DNA of 64,000 bases from RUG14130 sp045598325 (lineage in GTDB: Bacteria > Bacillota > Clostridia > Christensenellales > Aristaeellaceae), in NCBI GenBank assembly GCA_045598325.1, contig JAZLLT010000031.1, positions 1 to 64,000 of the forward strand, read 5' to 3'. The position numbers and the translations under genes are program-made. Shown here piece by piece: positions 7,720-16,480 of this stretch (within the stretch, counting starts at the first letter, position 1; every line of letters starts with the position of its first letter). A model generated the notes under the pieces. The model had not been told where the DNA came from and did not search any database. It was given only the letters and a program-made list of their open reading frames with translations.

Positions 7720-8856
7720 TTACAGCGTCACATTTTTGCCCATGACGATGGGATACTGTTTATGACCGATCAGGCGGCATTCAGAGAGGATGGTCACATC
7801 CTTGTCCAGAATGACATTCTCCAGTTCCGTGTTCTCGCCGATGTAGCAGTCCTGCATGATGATGGCGTGTTTGAGATGGGCACCCTTGCCCACTTTGACG
7901 CCGCGGAACAGCACGCAGGAATCGACTTCGCCCTCAATGACGCAGCCGTCCGCGATGAGGGAGTTCTTCACATCGGAGCCGGGCAGATGGCGGGTAGGCG
8001 CGTCCGTACGGGTCTTGGTGAAGACGGGGTTCTTGCCGAACAGTTCCGCGCGGACATCCGCGTTGAGCAGGTCCATGTTGAGATTGAAGTAACTCTTGAT
8101 GGTCTCGATGCGGCGCACATAGCCCTTGTACTCGTAAGCCGCGATCTTGAGTCCGCCGTTCGCCACTTCGTTGCGCATCACATCGCTGTACAGATTATGA
8201 TAGCCGTGGGCGACCGCGGTGTCGGTCAGGTGCATGAGCAGGGTGCGCTTGATGAGGACGACATCCATCAGGATATTGGGATAGGTGATGACATTGGGGT
8301 TCATTTCCATGTCGGTCACGAAGCCGTTCTTGTCCACATTGATGAAGGTGCGGTCATTGTGGGAAGAGCCGGAATAGTCGAAGGTCTGGGGATCGAAGCG
8401 GGAATACATCACGGTGATGTCCGCGCCGCTGTCCTCATGGAATTTGATCATGTCATCAAAGACGGTGTTGTAAACATAGTTGCCGCCGACGATGAGCACC
8501 TTTTCCTGACTGGAACGGCGCAGGTAATCGGAATTGGCCTTGAGGGCGTCCAGGATGCCCTTGTAGGTGTCGCCGCCTTCCGCGTTATGGAAGGGAGGCA
8601 GGATGTAAAGACCGTTGTTCCTGGTGTGGAGGTCCCACTCTTTTCCGCTGCCCAGATGGTCCATAAGTGAATGGTAATTGCCCTGCATGAGCACGCCCAC
8701 TTTACGGACGCCGGAGTTGACGAAGTTGGAAAGCAGGAAGTCCACGAGGCGGTATCTGGCCGCCAGGGGAATGGCGGTCACGGTGCGCTTGCTGGAAAGT
8801 TCGCGCAGGCTGTATTCATCTTTCGAGGTGTAGATAATGCCCATTACATCTTTCAT
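7720..8856 (-). CDS. glgD: Glucose-1-phosphate adenylyltransferase, GlgD subunit
   Basis: 378 residues, ATG at 8856 preceded by GGAGGAGGG. Nucleotidyltransferase N-domain with the GlgD-type start (GIIYTSKDEYSLRELSSKRTVTAIPLAARYR is the region, abbreviated) in place of the GlgC G-rich loop, then NFVNSGVRKVGV. The C-terminal left-handed beta-helix hexapeptides are at about 285-375 (VIEGEVDSCVLFRGVKVGKG). In Bacillota GlgD is mainly a regulatory partner that stimulates GlgC. The start lies one base after the glgC stop, so the two subunits are probably made in a fixed ratio. Confidence 0.95.
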   Translation of the reverse strand: MKDVMGIIYTSKDEYSLRELSSKRTVTAIPLAARYRLVDFLLSNFVNSGVRKVGVLMQGNYHSLMDHLGSGKEWDLHTRNNGLYILPPFHNAEGGDTYKGILDALKANSDYLRRSSQEKVLIVGGNYVYNTVFDDMIKFHEDSGADITVMYSRFDPQTFDYSGSSHNDRTFINVDKNGFVTDMEMNPNVITYPNILMDVVLIKRTLLMHLTDTAVAHGYHNLYSDVMRNEVANGGLKIAAYEYKGYVRRIETIKSYFNLNMDLLNADVRAELFGKNPVFTKTRTDAPTRHLPGSDVKNSLIADGCVIEGEVDSCVLFRGVKVGKGAHLKHAIIMQDCYIGENTELENVILDKDVTILSECRLIGHKQYPIVMGKNVTL

Positions 8857-8857
8857 G

Positions 8858-10048
8858 TTATTTACCCTCCTCCAAAGATTCATTGTTGACCTGCTCGCCC
8901 GCTTTTACCTGACAGCCCGCGGGAAGGGTCGTCTGCTGACCGACGAGGGCGATCTCTCCGGTCTCCTCGCCGACAACGCAGTTTTCGCCGATGACCGACT
9001 GCTCGGCTACGATGGCGCGCTTGATGTACGCACCTTTTTTTACTTTGCAGAAGGGCATGATGACGCTGTCTTCCACGACCGCGCCCTCTTCCACGATGAC
9101 GCCGGCGGAAAGCACGGAGCCGGAAACCTTACCGTAGATCTCGCAGCCCTCGGTCACCATGGAGTTGATGACCTCGCCGTTTTCACCCACGAAGTGCGGC
9201 GGCATGATGGGGCTCTTGGCGTACACGGGCCATCTCTTGTCGCCCAGGTCCACTTCCGGAGACTCTTTCAACAGATCCATGTGGGCGTCCCACAGGCTCG
9301 TGATGGTACCGACATCCTTCCAGTAATCCTTGAAGGAGTAGGCAAACAGGCGCCTGCCCTCGGAAAGCATGGTGGGGATGATGTTTTTGCCGAAGTCATT
9401 TTTGCTCTCGGGATTCGCGTGGTCTTCGGTCAGATATTTTTTAAGTTGGCTGAAGGTGAAAATGTACACGCCCATGCTCGCCAGATTGCTCTTGGGCTCC
9501 TTGGGCTTTTCCACGAACTCGGTGATGCGGTTTTCGCTGTCGGTGGACATGATGCCGAACTGGTGGGCATCCTCCCACGGCACGGGACGCACGGCGATGG
9601 TGATGTCCGCGTTGGCTTTGATATGGGCGTCCAGCATGCGGGAATAGTCCATTTTGTAGATATGGTCGCCGGACAGGATGAGCACATAGTCCGGATCATA
9701 CTGCTCGATGAAGGACAGGTTCTGATAGATGGCGTCCGCAGTGCCGGAATACCAGCGGCCTTCCTTGCCCGCCACATAGGGAGGCAGTACGAAAACGCCG
9801 CCCTCGGACAGGTCCAGATCCCAACTGGAACCGGAGCCGATGTAACTGTTGAGTTCCAGCGGCTGATACTGGGTCAGCACGCCGACGGTGTCGATACCGG
9901 AATTGGTGCAGTTGGACAGAGGGAAATCTATGATGCGGTAGCGTCCGCCGAAGGGTACGGCGGGCTTTGCGATGACACGGGTCAAAAGGCCCAGACGGGA
10001 GCCCTGACCGCCTGCCAGAAGCATCGCGACCATTTGTTTCTTTCTCAT
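8858..10048 (-). CDS. glgC: Glucose-1-phosphate adenylyltransferase, GlgC catalytic subunit
   Basis: 396 residues. It makes ADP-glucose from glucose-1-phosphate and ATP, the committed step of glycogen synthesis. Motifs: LLAGGQGSRLGLLT near residue 12, the PAVPFGGRYRIIDF allosteric/nucleotide region, GTADAIYQN, SGDHIYKMDY (catalytic Asp), and FVEKPKEP for sugar binding; hexapeptide beta-helix repeats fill the last 100 residues. AAAGGGG sits about 9 bases before the ATG at 10048; an in-frame TTG at 10054 is less likely. First gene of glgC-glgD-glgA-isomerase. Confidence 0.97.
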   Translation of the reverse strand: MRKKQMVAMLLAGGQGSRLGLLTRVIAKPAVPFGGRYRIIDFPLSNCTNSGIDTVGVLTQYQPLELNSYIGSGSSWDLDLSEGGVFVLPPYVAGKEGRWYSGTADAIYQNLSFIEQYDPDYVLILSGDHIYKMDYSRMLDAHIKANADITIAVRPVPWEDAHQFGIMSTDSENRITEFVEKPKEPKSNLASMGVYIFTFSQLKKYLTEDHANPESKNDFGKNIIPTMLSEGRRLFAYSFKDYWKDVGTITSLWDAHMDLLKESPEVDLGDKRWPVYAKSPIMPPHFVGENGEVINSMVTEGCEIYGKVSGSVLSAGVIVEEGAVVEDSVIMPFCKVKKGAYIKRAIVAEQSVIGENCVVGEETGEIALVGQQTTLPAGCQVKAGEQVNNESLEEGK

Positions 10049-10088
10049 AAGCAATGACCCCTTTCATGTGTATGGTTACCCGCATGTT

Positions 10089-10117
10089 ATTATACAGCAA
10101 ACTTTCGATTTTTTCCA
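10089..10117 (-). promoter_or_regulatory. Promoter of the glycogen operon
   Basis: Reading leftward: TGGAAA (10112-10117), 17-base spacer, TATAAT (10089-10094). The -35 is imperfect, which could allow activator control. Confidence 0.55.
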
Positions 10118-10162
10118 CCCGAAAACGGCGTTTTTACCAAGAAGTTCCGAAAAAATTTTCCG

Positions 10163-10191
10163 TTGACGAGTTCCGCTTTTTTGTGTATAAT
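10163..10191 (+). promoter_or_regulatory. Strong promoter of the AAA+ ATPase gene
   Basis: TTGACG (10163-10168), exactly 17 bases, TATAAT (10186-10191). The transcript would have a leader of about 64 bases before the ATG at 10262. Confidence 0.75.
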
Positions 10192-10261
10192 ATTAAGGTG
10201 TGTAAACAATGAGATTTTTACACTTTCGAACGGCTTTTTTAATGAAACAGGAGGAAATTTT

Positions 10262-12709
10262 ATGACGCTCCCCGGAAAAATCACTTTTTGTCAGTTGGAA
10301 GAGGATATCCCCCAGAAATCATATTTCCGCATCCGTCCGCTTTTGGTCGGTGAGGAAGACGGATTCAAACCCTATGAAAACGCCGCGGAAGATTTTCCGG
10401 ATGAAGGCGGCATCCGCATCGTGCCCGACAAATACGAAGCGCTGCATTTCAAGACCCGCATGCGCACGCTGGGCGGCTACTGCGTGCTGGACCTCACCCG
10501 CCATACCGGCGAAAACGACAAGATCCGTCCCAACAAAAACTACTCCCCCGAAAAAAACGAACTGAACCGCAACATCGTCTACTCCGATGTGGTCATGGGC
10601 TGCCCGGAAGGCAGTGCCATGCAGGTGCTCGTTCCCTCCGTCAATGAGGAAGGCATCTGCGTCTACCCCGCCGAGGAAGCGGTGTTCACGCCGAAGGTCC
10701 TGCTGGAAATCGGCGGTAAACTGAAAGGTCCCTTCACGCCTTCCCGTGAAAACGAGATGGACAACTGGTCCTTCCTGCCGGTGGACGAAGGCGGTCCCAA
10801 TGACTTCGAAAACAAAGATGTGGTGTCCTTTGACCGCGACGGCAAAAAAGTGCGCGTGAAACTGGACTATGACCTGCTGGCGCCCAAGAAGCCCACTGCG
10901 GAACCCGCCGCCGAAAAGGCGCCCGAAGCCCCCGTAAAGCCCGCGGAGACCGCGCCCAAGGCAGAGCCTTCCGTGCCCGCGGCACCCGCGCCCAAAGCAG
11001 AGACCCCGGCACCTGCCGCGCCCGCTTTTGATGCAAAGCAGGCGGAGCAGCTAAAGACCGAAATCAAAAACGAAGTCCGTTCCGTTGTCTCCAAAGCACT
11101 GGAAGACAGCAAAAAAGCGGATGCCGTCAAAGATAAGGAAGCAAGCGAAAAGCGCGCCCTGCGCAACGCCGATCCCCGCTGGATGGACCAGTTGGGGCTC
11201 AATCCCCGCAAAGGTCGTTCCCTTTCCGAGATCGTGGACAGCGAATGGCGCAAGAGCCGCATCGAGTCCCTCGGCGCCACCGCCGAGACCGCGGCCGGCG
11301 CTTCTCCCGTCATCAGCCCCATCGAAAAGGCAATGAGCGCTGTCCGGGATGTATGGAACATCGAGGAAGGCCGCGCGAGCCTCGTTGAGCAGCTCATCAA
11401 ACTGGAAGAACTGCCCGAAGCGGTGTCCAGAAGCAGCCATATCGCTCCTGCCGGCACCGGCAAACGGGATGAAGCCATGGACTCTCTCGAAGCGGAGCGC
11501 CTGAGCCTCATGCGTGAAATCGACCGTCTGAAGGTCGACCGTCAGGAAAAGCGCGGCGAACTCATGCAGGAAGCGCTTTCCGCCCACGAAAAAGAGATCA
11601 AAGCCCTCGAAGAGCGCAAAAAGCGCCTCGATGACGAGTGCACCGCCGCCCAGAGAGCCGCCCAGAGCGCCAAGGACGCCTACGGAAAGGCTCAGGAACT
11701 GCTGAGCAATCAGAACAGAGAAAAACTGGACAGCGAGTTTTTGCGCTTTGCCATGTTCACCAAAGCGGCGCAGCTTCTGCAGAGCGAGAGCGGCAAGGAT
11801 GTGACCGGACTGTCCGGCACGCCCGAAACCTACTCCCCCACCGGCGCCCAACTCATTTCCGACCTGCGCACGGCATTTGAATGCATCGGCCGCGAAGTGG
11901 ACCACGATGAGGCGCTCAACCTTCTGGCCTGCCTGGCGCTCGGAAAAGCCGTCATCCTGTCCGGCCCCACCGGCTGCGGAAAGACCTATCTCGCCGACTT
12001 CTTAAGCGGCGCGCTGGGTCTCAACAATCCTGCCTGCCGCCGCTATGTGAGACTGGGCTCCACCGTGAAAAACGCCGCCGCCGATGTGGAATTCAAGGCG
12101 CTTGCACGCTTGAACGACGGCCTCACCCAGCGCTTCGTGCTGCTGGATGACATCAACGCCGAGCCGGGTACCGATCAGTCCCGCGGGCTCATGAGCCTGA
12201 TGGACAGCGACCAGACCTACCCCATCACCCCCATCATGACCGTGCTGGACGACCAGATCGGCTATCCCCTCGACAGCCGACTGCTGGACCGCGCGTTCTT
12301 CATCCGCATCAAGGCGCCCGCCCTCACCAAATGGCAGCGCGCCCCGAAGAAGCCCGCCAACCTCAAGGCGCCGTCTCTCAAAGCCATCACCGCCATCTTC
12401 AATCCCGACACCGAGGTGCCCGGCGAAGTGACCGCCCGTCTGAGTATCTTCGAAAAGAAACTGGAAGAGATGGGCGTGACCATTTCCATGCGCGCGCTGG
12501 GCGACATGTACGCCTACTGCGCCGCGGTGATCCCGCTCATGACCGGCTCCCCCATGGCGGCGCTCGACCGCGCTATCGCGCAGAGGGCTCTGCCCCATTT
12601 GCTGGCGACCTGCAGCGAGGAAGTCGTCGCGAAACTGCCCGAACTGCTCATCGACATGCCGGTGAGTCTTTCGCTGCTCGGCGAGCCTCTGCCCCTGCCG
12701 CCCATGTAA
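10262..12709 (+). CDS. Large AAA+ ATPase (AAA_5-like) with unrecognised N-terminal domain
   Basis: 815 residues, AGGAGG before the ATG. Residues 1-215 form a unit I do not recognise, mostly short strands by composition. About 220-270 is an Ala/Pro/Lys-rich linker, and 390-520 is highly charged with a coiled-coil stretch (EKEIKALEERKKRLDDE). The AAA+ module lies at about 555-720: Walker A GPTGCGKTYLADFL, Walker B VLLDDINAE, and LDSRLLDRAFFIRI as the sensor/arginine-finger region typical of the dynein/McrB-like AAA_5 group. No nuclease, membrane segment or VWA partner is adjacent. It has its own strong promoter and terminator and is divergent from the glycogen operon. Function unknown; a remodelling ATPase acting alone or with distant partners is the cautious reading. 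Confidence 0.8.
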   Translation: MTLPGKITFCQLEEDIPQKSYFRIRPLLVGEEDGFKPYENAAEDFPDEGGIRIVPDKYEALHFKTRMRTLGGYCVLDLTRHTGENDKIRPNKNYSPEKNELNRNIVYSDVVMGCPEGSAMQVLVPSVNEEGICVYPAEEAVFTPKVLLEIGGKLKGPFTPSRENEMDNWSFLPVDEGGPNDFENKDVVSFDRDGKKVRVKLDYDLLAPKKPTAEPAAEKAPEAPVKPAETAPKAEPSVPAAPAPKAETPAPAAPAFDAKQAEQLKTEIKNEVRSVVSKALEDSKKADAVKDKEASEKRALRNADPRWMDQLGLNPRKGRSLSEIVDSEWRKSRIESLGATAETAAGASPVISPIEKAMSAVRDVWNIEEGRASLVEQLIKLEELPEAVSRSSHIAPAGTGKRDEAMDSLEAERLSLMREIDRLKVDRQEKRGELMQEALSAHEKEIKALEERKKRLDDECTAAQRAAQSAKDAYGKAQELLSNQNREKLDSEFLRFAMFTKAAQLLQSESGKDVTGLSGTPETYSPTGAQLISDLRTAFECIGREVDHDEALNLLACLALGKAVILSGPTGCGKTYLADFLSGALGLNNPACRRYVRLGSTVKNAAADVEFKALARLNDGLTQRFVLLDDINAEPGTDQSRGLMSLMDSDQTYPITPIMTVLDDQIGYPLDSRLLDRAFFIRIKAPALTKWQRAPKKPANLKAPSLKAITAIFNPDTEVPGEVTARLSIFEKKLEEMGVTISMRALGDMYAYCAAVIPLMTGSPMAALDRAIAQRALPHLLATCSEEVVAKLPELLIDMPVSLSLLGEPLPLPPM

Positions 12710-12720
12710 GAAACGCAAAC

Positions 12721-12761
12721 GATCCTCCGGATGGACCGGAAAGCCGTCCGGGGGATCTTTT
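12721..12761 (+). terminator. Terminator of the AAA+ gene
   Basis: A 14-bp stem (12721-12734 with 12744-12757, two G-U-type positions) is followed by TTTT. Confidence 0.8.
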
Positions 12762-12789
12762 CATACGGCATCTCTTCCTCGCTTTCCCC

Positions 12790-12818
12790 TTGACATCCTC
12801 CCCCATCCGTGCTACACT
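12790..12818 (+). promoter_or_regulatory. Promoter of the ABC-F gene
   Basis: TTGACA (12790-12795), 17-base spacer, TACACT (12813-12818). It gives an unusually long leader of about 160 bases. Confidence 0.75.
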
Positions 12819-12824
12819 ATCTCC

Positions 12825-12984
12825 ATCCGAAGAAAGGCAGGAACCCATACAACACATGAGGAAGCACATCTGATTCAAACCATTGCCATTTAGGCGCGGT
12901 AATCGCGTCTGTTTGCGTGCGGTTTGAGGAAGGTGTGATATTTTTTCACGCTTCTTTTGCCGTGCGCGCAAAGGAGGTCTTTTT
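12825..12984 (+). promoter_or_regulatory. Possible attenuation leader of the ABC-F gene
   Basis: The leader holds a 5-codon open frame, ATG-AGG-AAG-CAC-ATC-TGA (M-R-K-H-I, 12856-12873), with only a weak ribosome site. Further on, 12929-12954 forms a hairpin (GAAGGTGTGA with TCACGCTTC, one bulge) followed by TTTT, before the gene's own AAAGGAGG. Ribosome-mediated attenuation is known for several ABC-F resistance genes; here it is an inference from layout. Confidence 0.4.
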
Positions 12985-14628
12985 ATGTCAAATATTCTTC
13001 TGGACGCCCGCAATATCACCCTTAATTACGGCGAGCGCACCGTGCTTCATATCGACCGCTTTACCGTTTATGACGGAGAGCGCATCGGTCTCATCGGCGA
13101 AAACGGCGCCGGCAAGACCACGCTGCTCAGGATCCTTTCGGGCGAACTCACACCCGACACGGGGCGCGTGGAGCGCTTCGGCTCGGTTTCCTTCATCCAC
13201 CAGATGGGCATGATCGATGACAGCGGCACTTCATCCGCGTCCCGCAGCCTGTTCCGCGCACCCGAAGCGCGGGAGCACCTCTCCGGCGGCGAAAAGACCC
13301 GCCTGCGTCTGGCGAGCGGCTATTCCCGCTCCTCCCATGTGCTGCTGGCGGATGAACCCACGACGGATCTGGACGCGGAGGGCATCGAACTGCTCACAAA
13401 TAAACTCATTTCCTACCCCGGCGCGGTGGTGCTGGTCTCCCACGACAGAAAACTGCTGACGGATGTCTGCACCTCCATCGCGGAACTCAAAAACGGCTCG
13501 ATCACCGTTTTCCCCGGCTCCTACATGGATTACGCCGCGGAACGGGAGCGGCAGAGGGAATTTCAAAAATTCGAATACGACCAATACCGCAGCGAAAAAG
13601 CCCGTCTGACCCGCGCCATCCAGTATGAACGGGAGGCGGCGTCCCAGAAGCATCATCTTCCCTCCCGCATGGGCAACAGCGAGGCACGGCTCCACAAGCG
13701 GGAAGCGACCGTAGCGGAAGGGCAGCTCCACAAGGTGCGCAAGGCGCTGGAATCGCGTTTGGACCGTCTGGAAGTCAAAGCCCGCCCCGACGAGGACCCC
13801 GAAATCAGGATGCTGCTGGGCGCTTTCTCCCCCATCACCTCGAATAAAGCCGCGGAGATCCGCGACCTCACGCTCCGCGTGCCCGGAAAAATCCTCTTCG
13901 AGCACGGTCATGCGGTCCTCAAAACCGGCATGCGCACCGCGCTCACGGGCGTGAACGGCACGGGCAAGACCACGCTCATCCGCGCGATTTTGGCGAAAGA
14001 CCCGTGCATCCGCGTAAGTCCCGGCGTCAAACCCGGCTATTTCGGGCAGGATCATGAGGATGTGCTGGACATGAACCGGTCCGTCATCGAAAATGTGATG
14101 CGGGTCTCCGCCGCGGACGAATCCACCGCGCGCACGGTGCTGGCGCAACTCAATCTGCGTGGCGACGAAGTCCGCAAGCCCTGCCGCGTGCTGTCCGGCG
14201 GCGAGCGGGCGAAGGTGTGCCTCGCGCGGCTGCTGACCGCGGACATCAATTTGCTGATCCTCGACGAACCCACCAACCACATCGACCTCTATACCGCGGA
14301 AGCCCTCGAGGAACTCCTCTCCGCCTACAAGGGCACGCTCCTGTTCACGAGCCACGACCGCGCCTTTTCCGAAGCGGTCGCCCAGCGGCTGTGGATGATC
14401 GGCGGCGGGAAACTCACGGAGTTTGAGGGAACGGAAAAGCAGTTTCACGAGGAACAAACGAAAAAATCCGTCCCGCAGGACGGACAGATCGAAATCACCA
14501 TGCTGGAAATGAAACTGACGGACCTTGCCGCGCGGCTCAGCAAACCGAAAAAGGGCGACAGACCCGATGAGATCGGCGCGGAATATGACGCCCTCGCGCA
14601 AAGAATACGGGAACTCAAAAACAGGTAG
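12985..14628 (+). CDS. ABC-F family ATPase, antibiotic-resistance-type ribosome protection
   Basis: 547 residues, two ABC domains and no membrane segments. First: GENGAGKTT (residues 38-46), HLSGGEKTRL, LLADEPTTDLD. Second: GVNGTGKTT, VLSGGERAKV, LILDEPTNHID. The interdomain linker carries the arm features YMDYAAERERQREF and a basic helix with SQKHHLPSRMGNSEARLHKRE, as in the Vga/Msr/VmlR-like ARE ABC-F proteins that displace ribosome-bound drugs. Housekeeping ABC-F proteins have a similar architecture, so the drug spectrum cannot be predicted. The first linker arm is short, and the C-terminal extension is about 70 residues. Confidence 0.85.
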   Translation: MSNILLDARNITLNYGERTVLHIDRFTVYDGERIGLIGENGAGKTTLLRILSGELTPDTGRVERFGSVSFIHQMGMIDDSGTSSASRSLFRAPEAREHLSGGEKTRLRLASGYSRSSHVLLADEPTTDLDAEGIELLTNKLISYPGAVVLVSHDRKLLTDVCTSIAELKNGSITVFPGSYMDYAAERERQREFQKFEYDQYRSEKARLTRAIQYEREAASQKHHLPSRMGNSEARLHKREATVAEGQLHKVRKALESRLDRLEVKARPDEDPEIRMLLGAFSPITSNKAAEIRDLTLRVPGKILFEHGHAVLKTGMRTALTGVNGTGKTTLIRAILAKDPCIRVSPGVKPGYFGQDHEDVLDMNRSVIENVMRVSAADESTARTVLAQLNLRGDEVRKPCRVLSGGERAKVCLARLLTADINLLILDEPTNHIDLYTAEALEELLSAYKGTLLFTSHDRAFSEAVAQRLWMIGGGKLTEFEGTEKQFHEEQTKKSVPQDGQIEITMLEMKLTDLAARLSKPKKGDRPDEIGAEYDALAQRIRELKNR

Positions 14629-14630
14629 AA

Positions 14631-14663
14631 AAAGCCGCGGTGACATGGTTTCACCGCGGTTTT
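14631..14663. terminator. Bidirectional terminator
   Basis: CCGCGGTGA pairs with TCACCGCGG, flanked by AAA and TTTT. Shared by the ABC-F gene and the convergent ribokinase gene. Confidence 0.85.
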
Positions 14664-14671
14664 ACCGTATT

Positions 14672-15556
14672 TTACAGAGAAACGCGTTCCGTTTCCGCCT
14701 TTTCCGGGATGGACACGGACGCACCCGGGCGGGTCACGGAGATCGCCGCCGCCTTGGACGCCAGATACATGGCGTTTTCAAGGCTGCCGCCCGAAAGCAG
14801 AGTTCCGAAAAAGTAACCCGTGAAGGTGTCCCCCGCCGCGGTGCTGTCCACGGCATTCACCTTGAACGCGCTTTGGAATAATTTTTCGCTGCCGCAAAAG
14901 CACCACGCGCCGCCTTCGCCCAGCGTGATGACCGCGTTGATGGCGGGATTTTTCTCCTTGAGCGCGCGGTACGCTTCTTCCGGATCCTCTTTTCCACTCA
15001 GTTCCAGGGTCTCGGTCTCGTTCATGATGAGCCAGGAAAGGTCCTTCAGGTCGACTTTGCCGATTTCCCCGTTCATGGGACTGGGGTTCAGTATGGTGAC
15101 CAGCCCTGCCTCGCGGGCTTTATGCAAAATGTAGGGCACCTCGTTCACCTCGTTCTGGGTGAGCACCATGTCCCCCGCGCTCATGCTTCCGATCGCCGCG
15201 TCGATGTCCGCGCGGGTCAGGCATTTGTTGGAGCCACCCAGCACGATAATGGCATTGTCGCCGCCCGCGTCCACCTGAATGATGGCGTTACCCTGGGGTT
15301 CGGAGACGGGTTTGATGAATTCCGTATTGACCCCGCTTTCCGCAAGCAACTTCGTGAGTTCCCCGCCGCCTTTTCCGCAGCAGCCCGCGTGAAACACTTC
15401 GGCGCCCGCTTTCGCGAGGGCGATGCTCTGATTGAGCCCTTTTCCGCCGGGCACGGTCTTCATGGAAGGCGAAGAAATGGTTTCGCCGCGGCGCACGACA
15501 GACTGCACCGCGTATACATAGTCCAGATTCATGGAACCGAAATTCAGTATCTTCAT
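14672..15556 (-). CDS. rbsK: Ribokinase (PfkB family)
   Basis: 294 residues from the ATG at 15556. Phosphorylates ribose to ribose-5-phosphate. The N-terminal GSMNLDYVY, the first PfkB signature region (PGGKGLNQSIALAKAG) and the second signature (DSTAAGDTFTGYF, with the catalytic Asp of the anion hole) are all present at expected positions. The closest subfamily is ribokinase, but related nucleoside or deoxyribose kinases share these motifs. No ribose transporter is adjacent. The Shine-Dalgarno sequence is weak. Confidence 0.88.
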   Translation of the reverse strand: MKILNFGSMNLDYVYAVQSVVRRGETISSPSMKTVPGGKGLNQSIALAKAGAEVFHAGCCGKGGGELTKLLAESGVNTEFIKPVSEPQGNAIIQVDAGGDNAIIVLGGSNKCLTRADIDAAIGSMSAGDMVLTQNEVNEVPYILHKAREAGLVTILNPSPMNGEIGKVDLKDLSWLIMNETETLELSGKEDPEEAYRALKEKNPAINAVITLGEGGAWCFCGSEKLFQSAFKVNAVDSTAAGDTFTGYFFGTLLSGGSLENAMYLASKAAAISVTRPGASVSIPEKAETERVSL

Positions 15557-15623
15557 ATGGCACCAACTTTCATTTTCTCCGTGTATTTTACCACATTCGT
15601 CCCTGTTTGGCAAGGAAATTGCC

Positions 15624-15653
15624 TTGCGTAACAGCCTCGTAATGTAGTATAAT
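15624..15653 (+). promoter_or_regulatory. Promoter of the alpha/beta hydrolase gene
   Basis: TTGCGT (15624-15629), 18 bases, TATAAT (15648-15653). Confidence 0.55.
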
Positions 15654-15678
15654 CGGCAAAAATCCGGGGAGGCGCGCC

Positions 15679-16422
15679 ATGATCGGAAAAGATGTCATCA
15701 TAAACGAAAACGGCAGATATCTGCACGGACGGCTTTTTGCGCCCAAAGAGAGCGGCTGCTTCCCCTGCATCCTCATCTGCCACGGCTACAACAGTTGTAA
15801 AGAGGCGTTTTTCGATTACTGCGAGTATCTTTCCGCCCGCGGTGTCATCGCCCTTTCCATCACCTTCTGCGGCGGCAGCACCCGCGACGAAAGCGGCTTC
15901 CCCTCCACCTCCATGACCATGGAAACCGAGCGGGACGACGCCGTCGCCGGCATCGAATACCTGAAAAGTCTTCCCTATGCCGACAAAAACCGCGTTTTCC
16001 TCTTCGGAGAGAGCATGGGCGGCATGGCAGGCATCATGGCAGCGCAGAAGATCCAAACGGGTCTTTCCGGACTCATCCTCCTCTACCCTGCCCTTTGCAT
16101 CGCGCCCGACTGGGAAAAGCGCATCCCGGATGAAGCGGATCTTCCCGAGACCATCGATTTCTGGGGTCTGAAACTCGGAAGAAACTATCTTGCCAACCTG
16201 CGGACCTTCGACATCTTCGATCTGATCCCGGAAATCACTCTTCCGGTGCTGATTTTCCACGGAGAAAAGGATGGCATCGTGCCCGTCTCCTACGCCGTCC
16301 GCGCGGCACAATTGCTGCGCGATGTCCGGTTCATGCGCTTCCCTTCGGAAGGACACGGCTTCGGACCAAACGGACGGCTGATCTCCATCCGGGAAACGCT
16401 CCGGTTTATCAATAGGAGTTAA
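15679..16422 (+). CDS. Alpha/beta hydrolase (dienelactone-hydrolase/prolyl-oligopeptidase-like)
   Basis: 247 residues, GGGGAGG before the ATG. The oxyanion region is ICHGYNSCKE; the nucleophile elbow is FGESMGGMAG (Ser); the acid is in HGEKDGIVPV (Asp); the catalytic His is in SEGHGFG near the C-terminus. It has no signal peptide and is therefore cytoplasmic. The small cap insertion after the elbow suggests an esterase or peptidase of small substrates. It stands alone, divergent from ribokinase. Confidence 0.85.
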   Translation: MIGKDVIINENGRYLHGRLFAPKESGCFPCILICHGYNSCKEAFFDYCEYLSARGVIALSITFCGGSTRDESGFPSTSMTMETERDDAVAGIEYLKSLPYADKNRVFLFGESMGGMAGIMAAQKIQTGLSGLILLYPALCIAPDWEKRIPDEADLPETIDFWGLKLGRNYLANLRTFDIFDLIPEITLPVLIFHGEKDGIVPVSYAVRAAQLLRDVRFMRFPSEGHGFGPNGRLISIRETLRFINRS

Positions 16423-16452
16423 CCTTATCTTAACATTTAGTCCAAAAGATGA

Positions 16453-16480
16453 CCGTACCGGATTCGGTACGGCCGTCTTT
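16453..16480. terminator. Terminator between convergent genes
   Basis: CCGTACCG, loop GATT, CGGTACGG, then CCGTCTTTATTT. Confidence 0.7.

Noticed and set aside
5974..8670. An 898-codon open frame on the + strand
   Set aside because: It lies antisense to glgA and glgD, which have clear motifs, ribosome sites and operon structure. Long antisense frames are expected in GC-rich genes.
15387..15402. A third parS site near the ribokinase gene
   Set aside because: Only the half GTGAAACA matches; the other half has several mismatches and lies inside a coding sequence.
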